From: Mytilisepta virgata
Lineage: Eukaryota > Mollusca > Bivalvia > Mytilida > Mytilidae
Assembly: GCA_028015205.1 (NCBI GenBank)
Contig: CM051514.1
Location: forward strand, 22,212,150 to 22,276,149
Direction of reading: 5' to 3'
Length of the DNA: 64,000 nt
Positions 23,224 through 34,663 of the stretch are shown one piece after another (position 1 is the first letter of the stretch; each line of letters opens with the position of its first letter). The notes beneath the pieces are model-generated. The model was given only the letters and a program-made list of their open reading frames with translations, did not search any database and was not told the DNA's origin. A program made the position numbers and the translations under genes.

Positions 23224-24130
23224 AGCCCACATAGCCTTCCCTTTTTCATCTTTTGGCGTTCGTCGTCCGTCTGTCAACAATTCACCAAAAGATCTTCTCC
23301 ATGAAACCCTTGAACCAAACTTTGCAGGAATGGTTCTTATGTGATCCTCTTTCAGAATTATGTCAATTATATCAGGAATCCAAGATGGCGACCATAACCG
23401 AACATAGTTTAACATACATGCAGGACCCTTCGGAAATAATACTGAAAGATCTTGTCTGGAACAAATTGTCCTTATGTGGTCCTCTTTTGGAATTATTTTC
23501 TATAAGCTGAACTGCCATCGGAGATGTCCACCATAGCCATTATAGCTGAAAACAGTTTAATCATAGGACTGAATGAGAAAGTAATAATTTTAATTAAATC
23601 TTCTTTCTGAACCCACTTGCCAATTTGAAGCAAACTATCACGAATCCTTTTTGGAAATCCAATTCAAAAGTTTTCTGGTCAAAGATAATTTCGTGTTCAG
23701 GTAAGCGATACAGGCTCCTGTGAGCGTCTGGTTAAAATTGTGTCCGATGACCTGGTCAGTTAGCCGTACTTAGTTTAACATAGGGCTTTATAGGTAGTCC
23801 TCTTTTAGAATTGTGTGTTTTGACCCCAGTCGGCAAATCCAAAATGGCCACCAAAGGCGAAATAGATTGGCAAGGGACGCTTTGGGAAAATCAATAACAT
23901 GTTTTTGTCTGAAATTTGAACGAAACGTGGCAGTAATAGTCCTTAGGTAATTGTGTCCGATGAAGAGTCCGTGATCCAAGATGGCCGCCATAACCGAACT
24001 TAGTTTAACATAGGATCCTGTTGGGAAAATATCTTCTTCACTGAAATCCCTTGGCAATTTTTAATCAGACTTGGCAGCAATGGTCCTTATGTAGTCCTCT
24101 TTTATAAGTGTGTATGGTCGCCAAAGGAGA
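23224..24130 (+). mobile_element. Two partial copies of the hairpin-ended repeat family
   Basis: The first (23224-23731) starts AGCCCAC, has the GTTCGTCGTCCGTCTGTC block and ends GTAAGCGATACAGGCTCCTG plus a worn stem. The second (about 23732-24130) has only internal modules, with AAGATGGCCGCCATAACCGA and CAGACTTGGCAGCAATGGTC. They follow the OTU stop codon of Ginger1. Confidence 0.6.
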
Positions 24131-24639
24131 ATACTAGATGAACATTTGTAGGCGGTAAAATTTACAAAAATAAATGATATTTCACAGAATGATTTTCTAC
24201 GCACACATGTTACAAAGAAAGAAAACAACAAGATTAAATTGTGAGGCAAGTTATGACGGTATTTGTTAGATTTCTATGCAAGCTATAATTATTGATGGTC
24301 TCAACAATAGTGTTAAAGGAAAACATTAGCAACTTTTTTATACAAATACAAATACACTGAATATGCATAAGAATCATCAGCCGTGCCCAGGGTAAAACTT
24401 TTGTAATAAAAATAATAATTTAATAATAAATTGAAGACCAATTAAAATGTGTGTTTACCAAAACGTTTATAGCAAGAAATAATCATTCTTGGAATGCACA
24501 AGGGAGATACATCCGTATCATAAGTTTCGAAATTTCCAGTATTTTTCAGCAAGTTTGCATAACAATTTCATGGCAAGTACCAACACACTGGTGACTGAGT
24601 GAAAACTATTCCGTGATCAGATTCATTACTGCCATGCTT

Positions 24640-26115
24640 TAGAATTTAACCATCTAAACTGTGCAACACCCTTTATTTTAACCCAATTACAGTACAGACA
24701 ACTGTCTTGTTTAATAAATAAACACATATAAACAGAGTCAAAATTCAACGGCTAAAGGTGTAGAAAAATGCCCCATTCACAAAGAAGCTCCAGGTACGGG
24801 GCGCCGAATGGGACTTGAACTTTTTGTAATCAAAATCAATTTTGTGTACACAAAATTCAATTCTGTCATAACAAAATCATTTTTGTCTTACAAAACTATG
24901 TGATACAGACTTGTTTTATGAGAACTTCAATTTTGTAATGACAAAATTCATTTTTGTAGACAAAATTCATTTTTGTCATGACAAAATTCAATTTTGTCAA
25001 ATAGGTATGCAAATATACTTATTTGCATACAAAATTGACTTTTGTTACCTGATATGGAAATTAAAACACAAAAGTCAATTTTGTGAGACAAAATTGAATT
25101 TGTACGCAATTAACATGTTGATTAAATTAGCATCCTGTGATTTTGTAATTAAAATTATTTTTTGTGTAGACAAAATTGAGTTTTGTTAGACAGAAGTGAA
25201 AATTTAACACAAAATTGACTTTTGTGACAGAAGTCAATTTTGTGTCACAAAAGTCAATTTTGTATGCAAATTTGGATCTGCAACTGAATTCTCTCATCAC
25301 GATTTTGTAAGAAGGCCTTTCATTGGATATAGTGTATACTTGTTGTACTTGGTGCATAGGGCGTATACTTGGTGTACACTACTTGGTGTATAAATCTGAC
25401 GATATATAACCGATGATACATTGGGTATACTTGGTGTATATGGCGTGTGCTCGATATATAAGGGGTATACAGGGTGTATATGCGTGTTTATTTATTAAAC
25501 AAGACAGTTGTGTATATTTTAGTAATCATATTTCACAAGTAAGAGGGTTCAACTAAAGAGTGTTACACAGTGTTTTCAGGTCCTGGAGCTTCTTTGTGAA
25601 TGGGGCATTTTTCTACACCTTTAGCCGTTGAATTTTGACTCTGTTTATGCGTGTTTATTTATTAAACAAGACAGTTGTGTATATTTTAGTAATCATATTT
25701 CACAAGTATGAGGGTTCAACTAAAGAGTGTTACACAGTGTTTTTAGGTCCTGCATCTTCTGTGAATGGGGCATTTTTCTACACCTTTAGCCGTTGAATTT
25801 TGACTCTGTTTATGCGAGTTTATTTATTAAACAAGACAGTTGTGTATATTTTAGTAATCATATTTCACAAGTAAGAGGGTTCATCTAAAGAGTGTTACAC
25901 AGTGTTTTCAGGTCCTGGAGCCTCTTTGTGAATGGGGCATTTTTCTACACCTTTAGCCGTTGGATTTTGACTCTGTTTATGTGTGTTTATTTATTAAACA
26001 AGACAGTTGTGTATATTTTAGTAATCATATTTCACAAGTAAGAGGGTTCAACTAAAGAGTGTTACACATTGTTTTCAGGTCCTGGAGCTTCTTTGTGAAT
26101 GGGGCATTCAGTTAG
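24640..26115. repeat. Foldback element with amplified right arm
   Basis: A block of about 150 bp with GGCTAAAGGTGTAGAAAAATG is present once in one orientation (about 24650-24805). In the other orientation it is present four times in tandem, with units starting at about 25481, 25648, 25813 and 25980 (period 165-167 bp). Between the arms, 24820-25310 is an array of ACAAAATTnnnTTTTGT palindromes, and 25330-25480 is an array of GTATACTTGGTGTA motifs. There is no coding capacity; frames here are repeat by-products. It lies in the right arm of Ginger1. Confidence 0.85.
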
Positions 26116-26204
26116 CTGTTTGGTTTATTCAAGCTTCCAAAATTAAATAATTTTAGTATTGGTCTTCCAAACCTTCGACTTGGCGTACCCGATGTAAAAA
26201 AAGA

Positions 26205-26219
26205 GGGGGGGGGGGGGGG
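26205..26219. repeat. Homopolymer G tract
   Basis: Fifteen consecutive G residues in the right arm of Ginger1. Length is prone to assembly error. Confidence 0.8.
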
Positions 26220-26836
26220 TAAACTGAGAAACGCATCGTGTGCATAAAAACTAATACTGTTGTGAGTTGCTTTACATATATATCATATATATATTAACAC
26301 TTGTTATTCACATAAAGACAATAATCCGTATTGAGATTGGGGAAACGTGATCCATTGGAAGGGACCAATTTAGGACTTTGAAGTCCGCGTTTTTATCCTA
26401 ATATTGTAATGGTAGATAGCAGTTTTGGAAGTATATTATTTAAATAAATAAATATAACAACTACGATATTTCAGAAGTTACATGCACATCAACAAAAGAG
26501 TCGAAATTCAACGGCATAACCGTTGAAAACTGACCCAATAGTAAAATAGCCCATGAGCCTGAATACGTTGTAAGTTTTAACAAATAACATTTAATTTGTT
26601 CATTTTATGAAATACGACACATTCTAAATTGATGTATCAAAAAAAAAAGTCGTGGAATTTTGACCCTATTTTGGGTCAAAATTCCACACAAGGTTCAAAA
26701 TTTTATGGCTTAAGGGTACGTTTTCAACGTTTTTTACCGTAGAAAACTGACCCCGGGGTAAGTTTTCTACGGAGGTCAAAATTCCACGTTACACCGGCTT
26801 CTATAACCTGATCATATCAGGTTTTTTCAGTCATAG

Positions 26837-27046
26837 ATAACAAGAAAAAATGAAAATGGTGAGCTGTCAAAAGGGGCGTAAAACGACTAAAATGTATGAA
26901 ATACACAAGTCGAACAAAACCAAATATAAAATGGTAAAAAACAACAACAAACTAAAAAGTTAAAAATACTCAACGTTTCGACCAATATGGTCTTGATCAC
27001 GAGTATGTAAAAAATAAAAATAAAAAAAGGTGTTGACTCTTTAAAC
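26837..27046 (-). repeat. Inverted 5' terminal repeat of the Penelope-like element
   Basis: The reverse complement matches the 3' end of the element at 48528-48745 almost base for base, including CGTGATCAAGACCATATTGG and CGAAACGTTGAGTATTTTTA. Inverted terminal copies of this sort are typical of Penelope elements. Confidence 0.85.
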
Positions 27047-27170
27047 CCAAATCATTATCGGTACAGATATACCCATTTTGAAACCTACACCATGGAAACT
27101 AAAGAGATCTTGGGCCCTGACAACAAATACATAATTCAAAATGGGTATATCTGTACCGATAATGATTTGG
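27047..27170. repeat. 36 bp perfect inverted repeat at the start of the GIY-YIG coding trace
   Basis: Arms 27047-27082 and 27135-27170 are perfect reverse complements over 36 bases with a 52-base spacer. The right arm encodes the QNGYICTDNDL part of the protein. The left arm is an inverted duplicate joined to the inverted 3' sequence, which suggests a template-switch or twin-priming event during insertion. Confidence 0.85.
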
Positions 27171-28944
27171 TTTACGCAATCGTCTGTACGAATTGTGATA
27201 AGGTTTATATCGGAGAGACATGTCGCCTAGGTGACCGCTTTGCAGAACACTTGGGCCGTTTTCACTTGTAACTCTCGAGTTAACTCGAGTGATGTCAAAA
27301 TCTATAAATAGATCGAAAATTACATGCGCAATAAAGAGTTGGTAATGTTCGAATGATACGTGTAACTCGACTGGGGAGTTAATGTAGAGTTAGTTAAGGA
27401 GGTTAACAAAACACGGATCAATTACGGAAACACGGATTTACGGAAAATTACGGATTCACGGATAGGATATATTTAATGTAATGGCTTTAGTCAGCTAAGA
27501 CACTTGCTTCGCTTTAGATTTCTTTATGGAAGATACCGATTTAATGCAGTTGTTGATCAAACAAAATTTCGGCATAGCAGTAATACATACGAGTAAAGGC
27601 ATGAAGAGAGATGGTTTGTCACGCATAACGGGATATGTGGAAAATGTGATACCCCGTTTCATATCAGAAGATTATCGAACTCATTTCAGAGTCAGTGAAG
27701 ACATATTTCAGACATTGCTAGACAAAATCGTTGACAAACTTACATTTTTACACGCGGGAGGTCATGACCAAGTACCACCCGAAAAACAGTTGTTAGTTTT
27801 CTTGTGTTACATGGTTATTTTTCTTGTGTTACATGGCTAATCAGGAAACGTTGCGCGAAATAGGGCAGTATTTCGGACTAGGAACTTCAACCGTACAGAG
27901 AACGTTAGCAAGAGTTACTGAAGCAGTTAATTCCAGCTTTATAAATGTATGTTAAAATGATAATGCTTTACTTCTAAATTAAGAAAGCGTGAATTCCATT
28001 GCTGATTAAAGTGTTGAGGTTTTACAATTGCAAGTCGCAGCAATATTTGATTTTTGTAGTCTGGATTGCAAAATATCCCCTCCGCCAAAGATAAACAGTG
28101 TGTGCCTTACCAAATAGAATAATGGTTTGAAGGAACCCGAACGTCGTGTATAGCATGTATTTATAAACTAAACACGCTCTACAAGATATTTTTTAAGGAG
28201 CATTATTTATATACTGCATATAAATTTATACCCCCACCATAAGCATTGGGGCAATTACATATTATTCACGTTCGTCCGTTCGGATTTTTGTATCTGGTGC
28301 ATAACTTAATTTTGCATTGATCTAATGTTTTCGGCAAATTTTAACATGTAGTGTTTTAACCATAACATACAGGTCAAGTTAGAATTTCAGTCATGTACGT
28401 ATGGCTTTCCAGTAAGACCAGCGGGGGCATTACAGACATATTCTTCTTTTATTTCATAATGATCATGTTAAAATAGAACTGAAAGTGCTACATGTCCATG
28501 CTTCGTATAAATTGAATAAATTTATTCCCTTTTCATCTTCTCAAGTGGCCCAGTTTTGAAGAACAGGGGGCTATTTCCCGAGAAAACCAACTTGTTCATG
28601 GACTGCCGGACAGTATTGCTGCTTTAGATGGGACACATATTCGATTGTCACATTGCCTTAATGAAGACCAGGACTATATGAATAGGAAACAATTCCCATC
28701 AATGCAATTACAGGTATTAAACTTGTGTTGTTTATTTATAATATATTTATGTAATATAACATTTATCTACAAAATCGGAATTATCATATCTCTGTACTTT
28801 ATTGTTTTTTTCCATAAGCTTTGAGCGAATTTTCGGCCAGACTGTCCCCTGGCGAGCTTTACTTACAACTCAAATTCAATTACACGTCTTCTTATATATA
28901 TGGGGGAGAGGGGCCGACCATTTGATTCTTTTACCTTTATCTAA

Positions 28945-29115
28945 CATAGGGGCGGATCTAGGATTTCAGTTTAGAGGGGGCGTAAATTAGATTTTCGCGG
29001 AGCGAGGCGGGAAATTTTTTGTGGTAAAATTAGCGAAAAATTAAGATTTCAAGCTCAAAATCCTGTTTTTTCCAATTTTAGGGGGTCCGCTCCCTATGAA
29101 TCCGCGCCTGTATCA
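28945..29115. mobile_element. Probable MITE with GGCGGATC-type ends
   Basis: GGGGCGGATCTAGGATTTCA at the left is partly mirrored by ATGAATCCGCGCCTGTA at the right. No coding capacity. It lies in intron 2 of the Harbinger transposase. Confidence 0.4.
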
Positions 29116-29485
29116 GGCTATTTTTTCTCAAATTTTGTATTTTTATAGCAAAAATCTGGCCGGGATATTTTTTAAAGTCAGAATTCAGATTAGGAAATGG
29201 TCGGTCCCTTAACAGTCTTTAGACATTTCTATGGTGTTGAAAATAAGGCTTAACGTAATGTACATTGGCGGATCCAAGGTGGGATCCGGCAGTCGCAACA
29301 CCCCTTTCCCCCTTTAAAAAAAAAGAACGTGAAAATCGGCAAAAATTAGACTTGAATCTTTTGAAATATGTTTGCGTGGATACGACGTACATGAAGTAAT
29401 TGGCAATTGTTTTGTTACTTAAAAAAAGAGCCCCAACTTAAAAATTTTTGTGTCGCCGGCTGACTAGAAAAAGAAGCATACAATG

Positions 29486-30265
29486 TACATCATTTATCCG
29501 CAACTCCTTCTTAACCACTAGAATTCAACCAAACTTTCTGAGATTCTTCATTAGAGTGTGAAGTTGTGCACCTCCTATTTGATCTTTTTATCATATTGAT
29601 TTTGGGGGTTTCCCATACTAAAACAGGGTCTTCGAGTATTATTATAAGGTACATACACCTTTTATCCGCAATTCTTCCCAAACTACATGATAAAAATCAA
29701 ACTTTCACAGATTCTTTGTTAGAGTGTGTTTTTTGCACCTCCTATTTTCTTTTTTGATTAAATTGATTTCTGGAGTTACACATACTAAGGGACATGTCAT
29801 TTAACTTGAAAAGGGGGGAGCTATGTTTTTTTTTTCTAAAAAAATATTCTGATTCCAAATTTTATGAAAAAAAATATTGTAGATAAGCAGGTAAAAAAAA
29901 AAATATTATGAAGTCAGTTTTTCCCCATATATAATAATGTTAAATTTTGAAGAAAAAAAATAATTTGACTTATTGCTTCGAAAAACAAAATATTTATTTC
30001 TTATCTGCGCGCAAACAAAATTTTCTGGCTCAGACAAAAAACCATAACAACCCCCCTTCAAGTTAAATGGTCGGTAGTGCCATCATAATGGCTACACAAT
30101 CTTTTATCCACAACTCCTCCTTAATGCCTTGATGGATTTCAACCAATGCAAACGTGCACAGATTCTGCTGCAGGGAGTGCCGTTGTGCATCTACTATTTC
30201 ATTTAATTTTCCATCAAATTCATCATTGATTTCAGGGTTTCCCACAATAAAACAGGGGGTCTATG
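29486..30265. repeat. Three tandem modules of about 160 bp, the array split by a MITE
   Basis: Modules at 29486-29640, 29651-29787 and 30090-30265 share TTTATCCGCAACTCCT, CAGATTCT and TTGTGCACCTCCTATTT-type phrases. The third is separated from the second by a 285 bp MITE. They lie in intron 2 of the Harbinger transposase. Confidence 0.7.
29789..30075. mobile_element. MITE inserted in the tandem module array
   Basis: The left end has CATTTAACTTGAAAAGGGGG. The right end, read inward, has CATTTAACTTGAAGGGGGG. The interior is A-rich and non-coding. Confidence 0.65.
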
Positions 30266-31224
30266 GGGAAAGGGGGTGTGTGCACCTTCTGGGGTTTTTG
30301 CTAATAAAACAAATTTTCTGTGATCAAAGTTCAATCAAATACAAATTTGAACAGAATCTTTACTTCTAGATAATTAAACATTATTTTCCAAAATGAATGA
30401 ATTATGCATTATATTTCTGCCATTGTCTCACTAGGCAATATTGAAGCAGGCGACACATGTCATCCCTGGAAGACTCAATTCTAAGTTTTTTGTTTGCACT
30501 TCTTTTCAGTTACTTAAAATCGATTTATTTTTCAGATTGTCGTTGATAACAAAATGCTTATAACTCATGCCTGTACTGGTTGGCCTGGGTGTACGCATGA
30601 CGCCCGAATACTATGGAATTCCTCTTTACATGCAATGGCCGAAGATGGCAATCTTGTTGCACCTAACAAGGTTATCATCGCGGATAGTGCTTATCCTTTA
30701 AGGCAGTGGCTTGTCACACCATTTAGGGATAATGGACACTTGAATGCCCAACAAAGAAGATTCAACAAAGTTAAATCGTCATGCCGGCAAATAGTCGAAA
30801 GAACCATTGGTCACCTTAAAGGGCGATTTCGCAGGTTAAGAGAGATAACAGTGCGCGATCCAGTTGTAGTTGCATCAATCATAATATCAGGATGTATTCT
30901 TCACAACTTTTGTGTAATTAACCATGAAGATATTGAAAACTTTATTGACCCAGATATTGATGACAATGTTCACCCTAATCAGTACCAGAATATTTTTGTA
31001 AATGCCATGTTTGGAGTGGCAAGACGGGAACAAATGATGAATCAACTTCCATAGACAATTATCAACAAAACAAAGATATATTAATTGTAGTAATGTTCTT
31101 CATAATACTGAGATAAAAGAACATAATGATTTTGTTTTTTTAATTATATGAAAGTGAAGTGGCCATGTGACAATCCCAAACCAAAAACACAAATATGTTT
31201 CATTGCGTGACAGAACTCACGAGC

Positions 31225-31640
31225 TTTTACTCTCCCCCTTGGGACCAAACTTCTAAAATTGTGTCCGATGACCACGACCTTTAACCAAGATGGCCACCAG
31301 GCTGAAAATAGAAAGGGGGCGAAATTTTAAAAATCTTCCCCTCAGAAACTACCGAGCCAATCTCAGCCAAACTTTGCAAATCCTTGGGTGATCCCTTTCC
31401 AAAATTGTGTCTTGTGACCCCGATCTTTGACCAAGATGGCCACTAGGCTAAAAATAGAAAAAAAGGGGGGGGTGAAATTTCAAAAATCTTCTCCTTTGAA
31501 ACTACTGTGCTAAACTCAACCAAACTTTGCTGCAATGATCCTTGGGTAGTCTCCTTCCAAACATTTTGGACCTCCAACCAAGATGGACGCAACAGCCAAA
31601 CTTAATTTAACATAGGACCCTATGGAGGAAAAAAGATTTT
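31225..31640 (+). repeat. Partial copy of the hairpin-ended repeat family
   Basis: Modules with TTGACCAAGATGGCCACTAG, CAAAAATCTTCTCCTTTGAA and TTTAACATAGGACCCTATGG. No terminal palindrome found. Confidence 0.6.
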
Positions 31641-32796
31641 GCAGTTTAGTTTCCATAGATTATAATAGTATAAAACTAACTGACAACAACACAGAAGAAC
31701 AGTCAGACAGTGAAAGCAAGGCTTCCAACAAGACCAATCTGACCAATGAACAATAAATAGAGATAGTGAACACTACTTTATTGTTCTTCAAATGTAACAA
31801 AAAATATAACAAATGTAAAGTTAAAAAAAAACTTAACAAAAACCTTCAACATCTTTTGTGAAGGTTAAAAAAATAACATTCATGAAATAAGGCCAAAGTT
31901 TTGTTTTATTTGTTAGTTAACATGAGAGCCTACCTGATGATTTTAACCTGGGTAACCTCTATGGAGATGATGGAAAAATAACACCGACACTTAGATTTTA
32001 GGTTATTTTCTGACAGCTGTCACGATTTTGAGAAAAAATATACAAAATACATTATGAGTTTGCACAAAAAAGTGTTTCCATCTCTCATTTCAAAAGCATT
32101 GCAATATATAAAATTGAAGCAGCTTCATGTATAAAGATATTTTTTTTCATTTATAATGAGACCTGTACAGCATTGTTTGCTGAACATTTGAGCAGGCAAA
32201 CCTTTTTCTCTGCTGAACATTTGAGCATTCAAACCTTTTTCTCCAGATGATATTATAGTTTCAAAATATCAGCCAAACAAATCAAATCGTTATATTTGTA
32301 ACCATGGTGAACATGTCTTTTTGGTCAGATACAAATGATAAACACAAATAAGAATGTAGACTCCCTCATGGCTCAAGAAGATGTTTTGTTAATTTAAAAT
32401 CAGTGGTTGTAGAAAAAAGATTTGTAAAGAAATGTTAACAGCAGGACAATGAATGCAAAATGACGACAAAAGCTCACAATGGACTCTAGCCGAGTGAGCT
32501 TAAACACTCTGGCCTATAAGTACATGAAGTACATTGTAAATAAAATAATACATACATGAAGTACATTGTAAATAAAAAAAACATTATATAACACATGTAA
32601 ATTTACACCTCTCGACTTCCTTTGCCTGACACAAAACAAAAAAGTAAAAAAAACCCTGGAAAATGTGCCTACAAGACACAGGCTGCCGCTTAATTTAGTC
32701 GAAAGTTCTTCAGTGAATTAATTCAAATGTGTATTAAAGGCTAAACCGTATTATACATGTATGTAAAAAATCATTGCTGTTCAAAATTTAGGGGTA
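31641..32796. other. No gene recognised
   Basis: AT-rich spacer between the two Harbinger genes. A short direct repeat GAACATTTGAGCA occurs near 32182 and 32216, and TACATGAAGTACATTGTAAA occurs twice near 32520-32570. No exon supported. Confidence 0.5.
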
Positions 32797-33057
32797 AACT
32801 TCCCACCAGCGTGGGGGGGGGCAATTTTTTTCCTATTGGGTGTAGGGAAATTTGTATTGTGAAATAACTGGTGAGGTGTAACTGGTTAGTTTTCCGTTGG
32901 AAGGGGGTAGATTTCGGTGGAATAACAATAAAAGTTATAATAATAATAATTGAAGCTGAAATTGCAAAATATTTGGTGGTATTATAGTTTATCTTTTTTC
33001 TATTGGTGGTACCCATAATTTTCATGGGTGTCCCCCCCCCCCCTGGTGGGAAATTTA
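32797..33057. mobile_element. Probable MITE with TTCCCACCAG ends
   Basis: TTCCCACCAGCGTGGGGGGG at the left, and TTTCCCACCAGGGGGGGG read inward from the right. The interior is AT-rich and non-coding. Confidence 0.5.
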
Positions 33058-33425
33058 AATGGAATAGCCACTAAGGAATATATCAACATTCATGACTGCA
33101 ATAAGTTGACAATTTCCCTCGAGTCAAACTCAGGCAATGTGACCTAATTTAATGTATTATCCAATCAACTGAGAAACAGACAAGGTTCTGATTAGAGGCA
33201 AAACTAAATGTTCCTTAAAACGTTTGTGTTTGGTGCATAAAAAAGGATTTAACTATTAATCAACAATATAACATATTTGACAATGGTAAAGATAAACTGT
33301 TGCTGTAGACTACTTGTCTTTGTTGTTGGCCATCTTTTCAAAAATATGAAGGAAACGGTCCATTTTGCCATTTTGTCTGTGTGCTGCTCTTGTATTTTAT
33401 CTAAAACAGCTTTGTTTTCTACTTG

Positions 33426-34348
33426 TTACTGCTTGATTACATTCTGTACACCATGTACTCTTTTTTGTTTCTTTTTTTGAATTGATAGTATTGGCAATTC
33501 ATCTTTTTGAGTCTGAAGGGGATCGGAACTTTCAGCTGCGTCAATTTTTTCAGACATTTTCGCAATACTGGTTACCTTACCACTATCTATAGTAAGGGCG
33601 GGTTTAGTCGAAGCTTTGTTACCATAAAGACTGTTAAAAGTTTCAAAATGCTTCCATTGTGATGGGCGGTTACCAGTTTTGGAATTCTCATCTACAACCT
33701 CATTATATTTTCTCTTAAGATTTTTCCAATTCAAGGCGGATTTTATTCCAAAGGGTATCATGCTGTTTATTGTTGTTAAAATCACCATCACGATCCGATC
33801 TTATTTCAATAAGAAGCTTTTCTTCAGGTAGAGTCCAGACATGCATCTGCAGACAAATGAAATGATTTAAGTTTATCACAAATAATAACGTGGAAGTCTT
33901 TAAAAGATAAATTTGTTGTTTTTGAAATTATAATTCCATTTTCACAGTTAATATTTTCACAAGTACATGATGAGGCTGAGTAAGATATATCATCATCATC
34001 AAAATCAGAGAAACATCTCGTTTCTGGTTCAGGAAGATAGAAGTCTAAGTTTTTCTCATTTTCAGAGTAATCTTTTTTTATGCATTCAATATCTAAATTG
34101 TCATATGCATCTGTTAAAATTTTCTTTCTTTTCTTTTTTTTTGTTTTAATGTTTACCTGTTCATTATTTGACTTTTTGGTACTGTTGTCTGTAGCAGATG
34201 TCTGGCTTGTATTGTCGGATTCAGAGTTTATATCCGGTTCATCTGCCTGTATTGGTGTGTTTAAATCCTGCGAAGTTGCAGCTATATCACCACGACTAGT
34301 AGTCCCCTTCATCTGTATTTCAGCCTGTCGGATAATGTCTTGATACAT
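33426..34348 (-). pseudogene. Harbinger accessory gene, Myb/SANT-like, broken
   Basis: The upstream part (34348-33824) is an acidic and lysine-rich region starting MYQDIIRQAEIQMKG, with KTKKKKRKK as a likely nuclear signal. An acceptor-like TTTGTCTGCAG precedes MHVWTLPEEKLLIEIRSDRD (from 33847), the first helix of a Myb/SANT-like domain, ending DTLWNKI. After a frame change it resumes as WKNLKRKYNEVVDENSKTG (33791-33426 frame). About 15-20 residues of the second helix are missing at the change. In active Harbinger elements this protein binds the ends and carries the transposase to the nucleus. Here it would not be made intact. Confidence 0.7.
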
Positions 34349-34486
34349 GTTATGTTTGATTTGGGCATCTACAAGTAAAATTTACATGTTAAAATTCTGC
34401 TGAGGGTATTATAAAAAAAAAGTTAATCTTGAGAGGACCTCGATATATTGAGCCTGGGATCTTGAGTTGACCCTGAGGCTGAAAGA

Positions 34487-34663
34487 AAATATGTGTGTTT
34501 CCTGTTTCCCTACCGTCCATATTTCTCTCTCTTAAAAATGTCTACCCTAACATTTTTATGGGCATTTTTTATTAAGCACTGTTAAACTTTAGAGATTTCA
34601 TCCCTATTCACTCAATGTGAAAATATTTTATTTTTTCTGATACGAAACAGGAAACCCACATAT
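34487..34663. mobile_element. Small MITE, 177 bp
   Basis: Terminal inverted repeats ATATGTGTGTTTCCTGTTTC and, from the right, ATATGTGGGTTTCCTGTTTC, differing at one base. No coding capacity. Confidence 0.65.

Larger units (their letters stand above)
16607..26797 (+). mobile_element. Ginger1 DNA transposon with CCGG target duplications
   Basis: The element proper is 16611-26793, flanked on each side by CCGG (16607-16610 and 26794-26797), the target duplication reported for Ginger1. Terminal inverted repeats start TGTAACGTGGAATTTTGACC and match over about 57 bp with three visible mismatches; both contain the motif CTTACCCCGGGGTCA. Inside is a split gene with an H2C2 zinc-binding part, an integrase-type DDE core and a C-terminal OTU protease, the known Ginger1 layout. 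About 8 kb of the 10.2 kb is non-coding: satellite arrays, MITEs and hairpin-ended repeats that have landed in the introns and right arm. The transposase has frameshifts, so the copy is probably non-autonomous. Confidence 0.85.
27526..31054 (+). pseudogene. Harbinger transposase (DDE_Tnp_4, HARBI1-like), three exons
   Basis: Exon 1 is 27526-27948, with the helix-turn-helix-like part LREIGQYFGLGTSTVQRTL. Exon 2 is 28546-28713; SIAALDGTHIRL holds the first catalytic Asp. Exon 3 is 30536-31054; VIIADSAYPL holds the second Asp and QIVERTIGHLKGRFRRL the Glu. Splice borders are canonical, and the exon order and spacing match HARBI1-type transposases. Exon 1 contains a 22-base tandem duplication (CTTGTGTTACATGG at 27801 and again at 27823) that shifts the frame and ends translation at 27840. 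Apart from that lesion no stop was seen. The gene is a near-intact relic or was lost recently. Confidence 0.85.

Noticed and set aside
24911..25189. Forward frame of 92 codons
   Set aside because: It lies wholly within an array of ACAAAATT palindromes.
24640..26115. Regular repeats considered as a CRISPR array
   Set aside because: Units are 165-167 bp without unique spacers, and the genome is eukaryotic.
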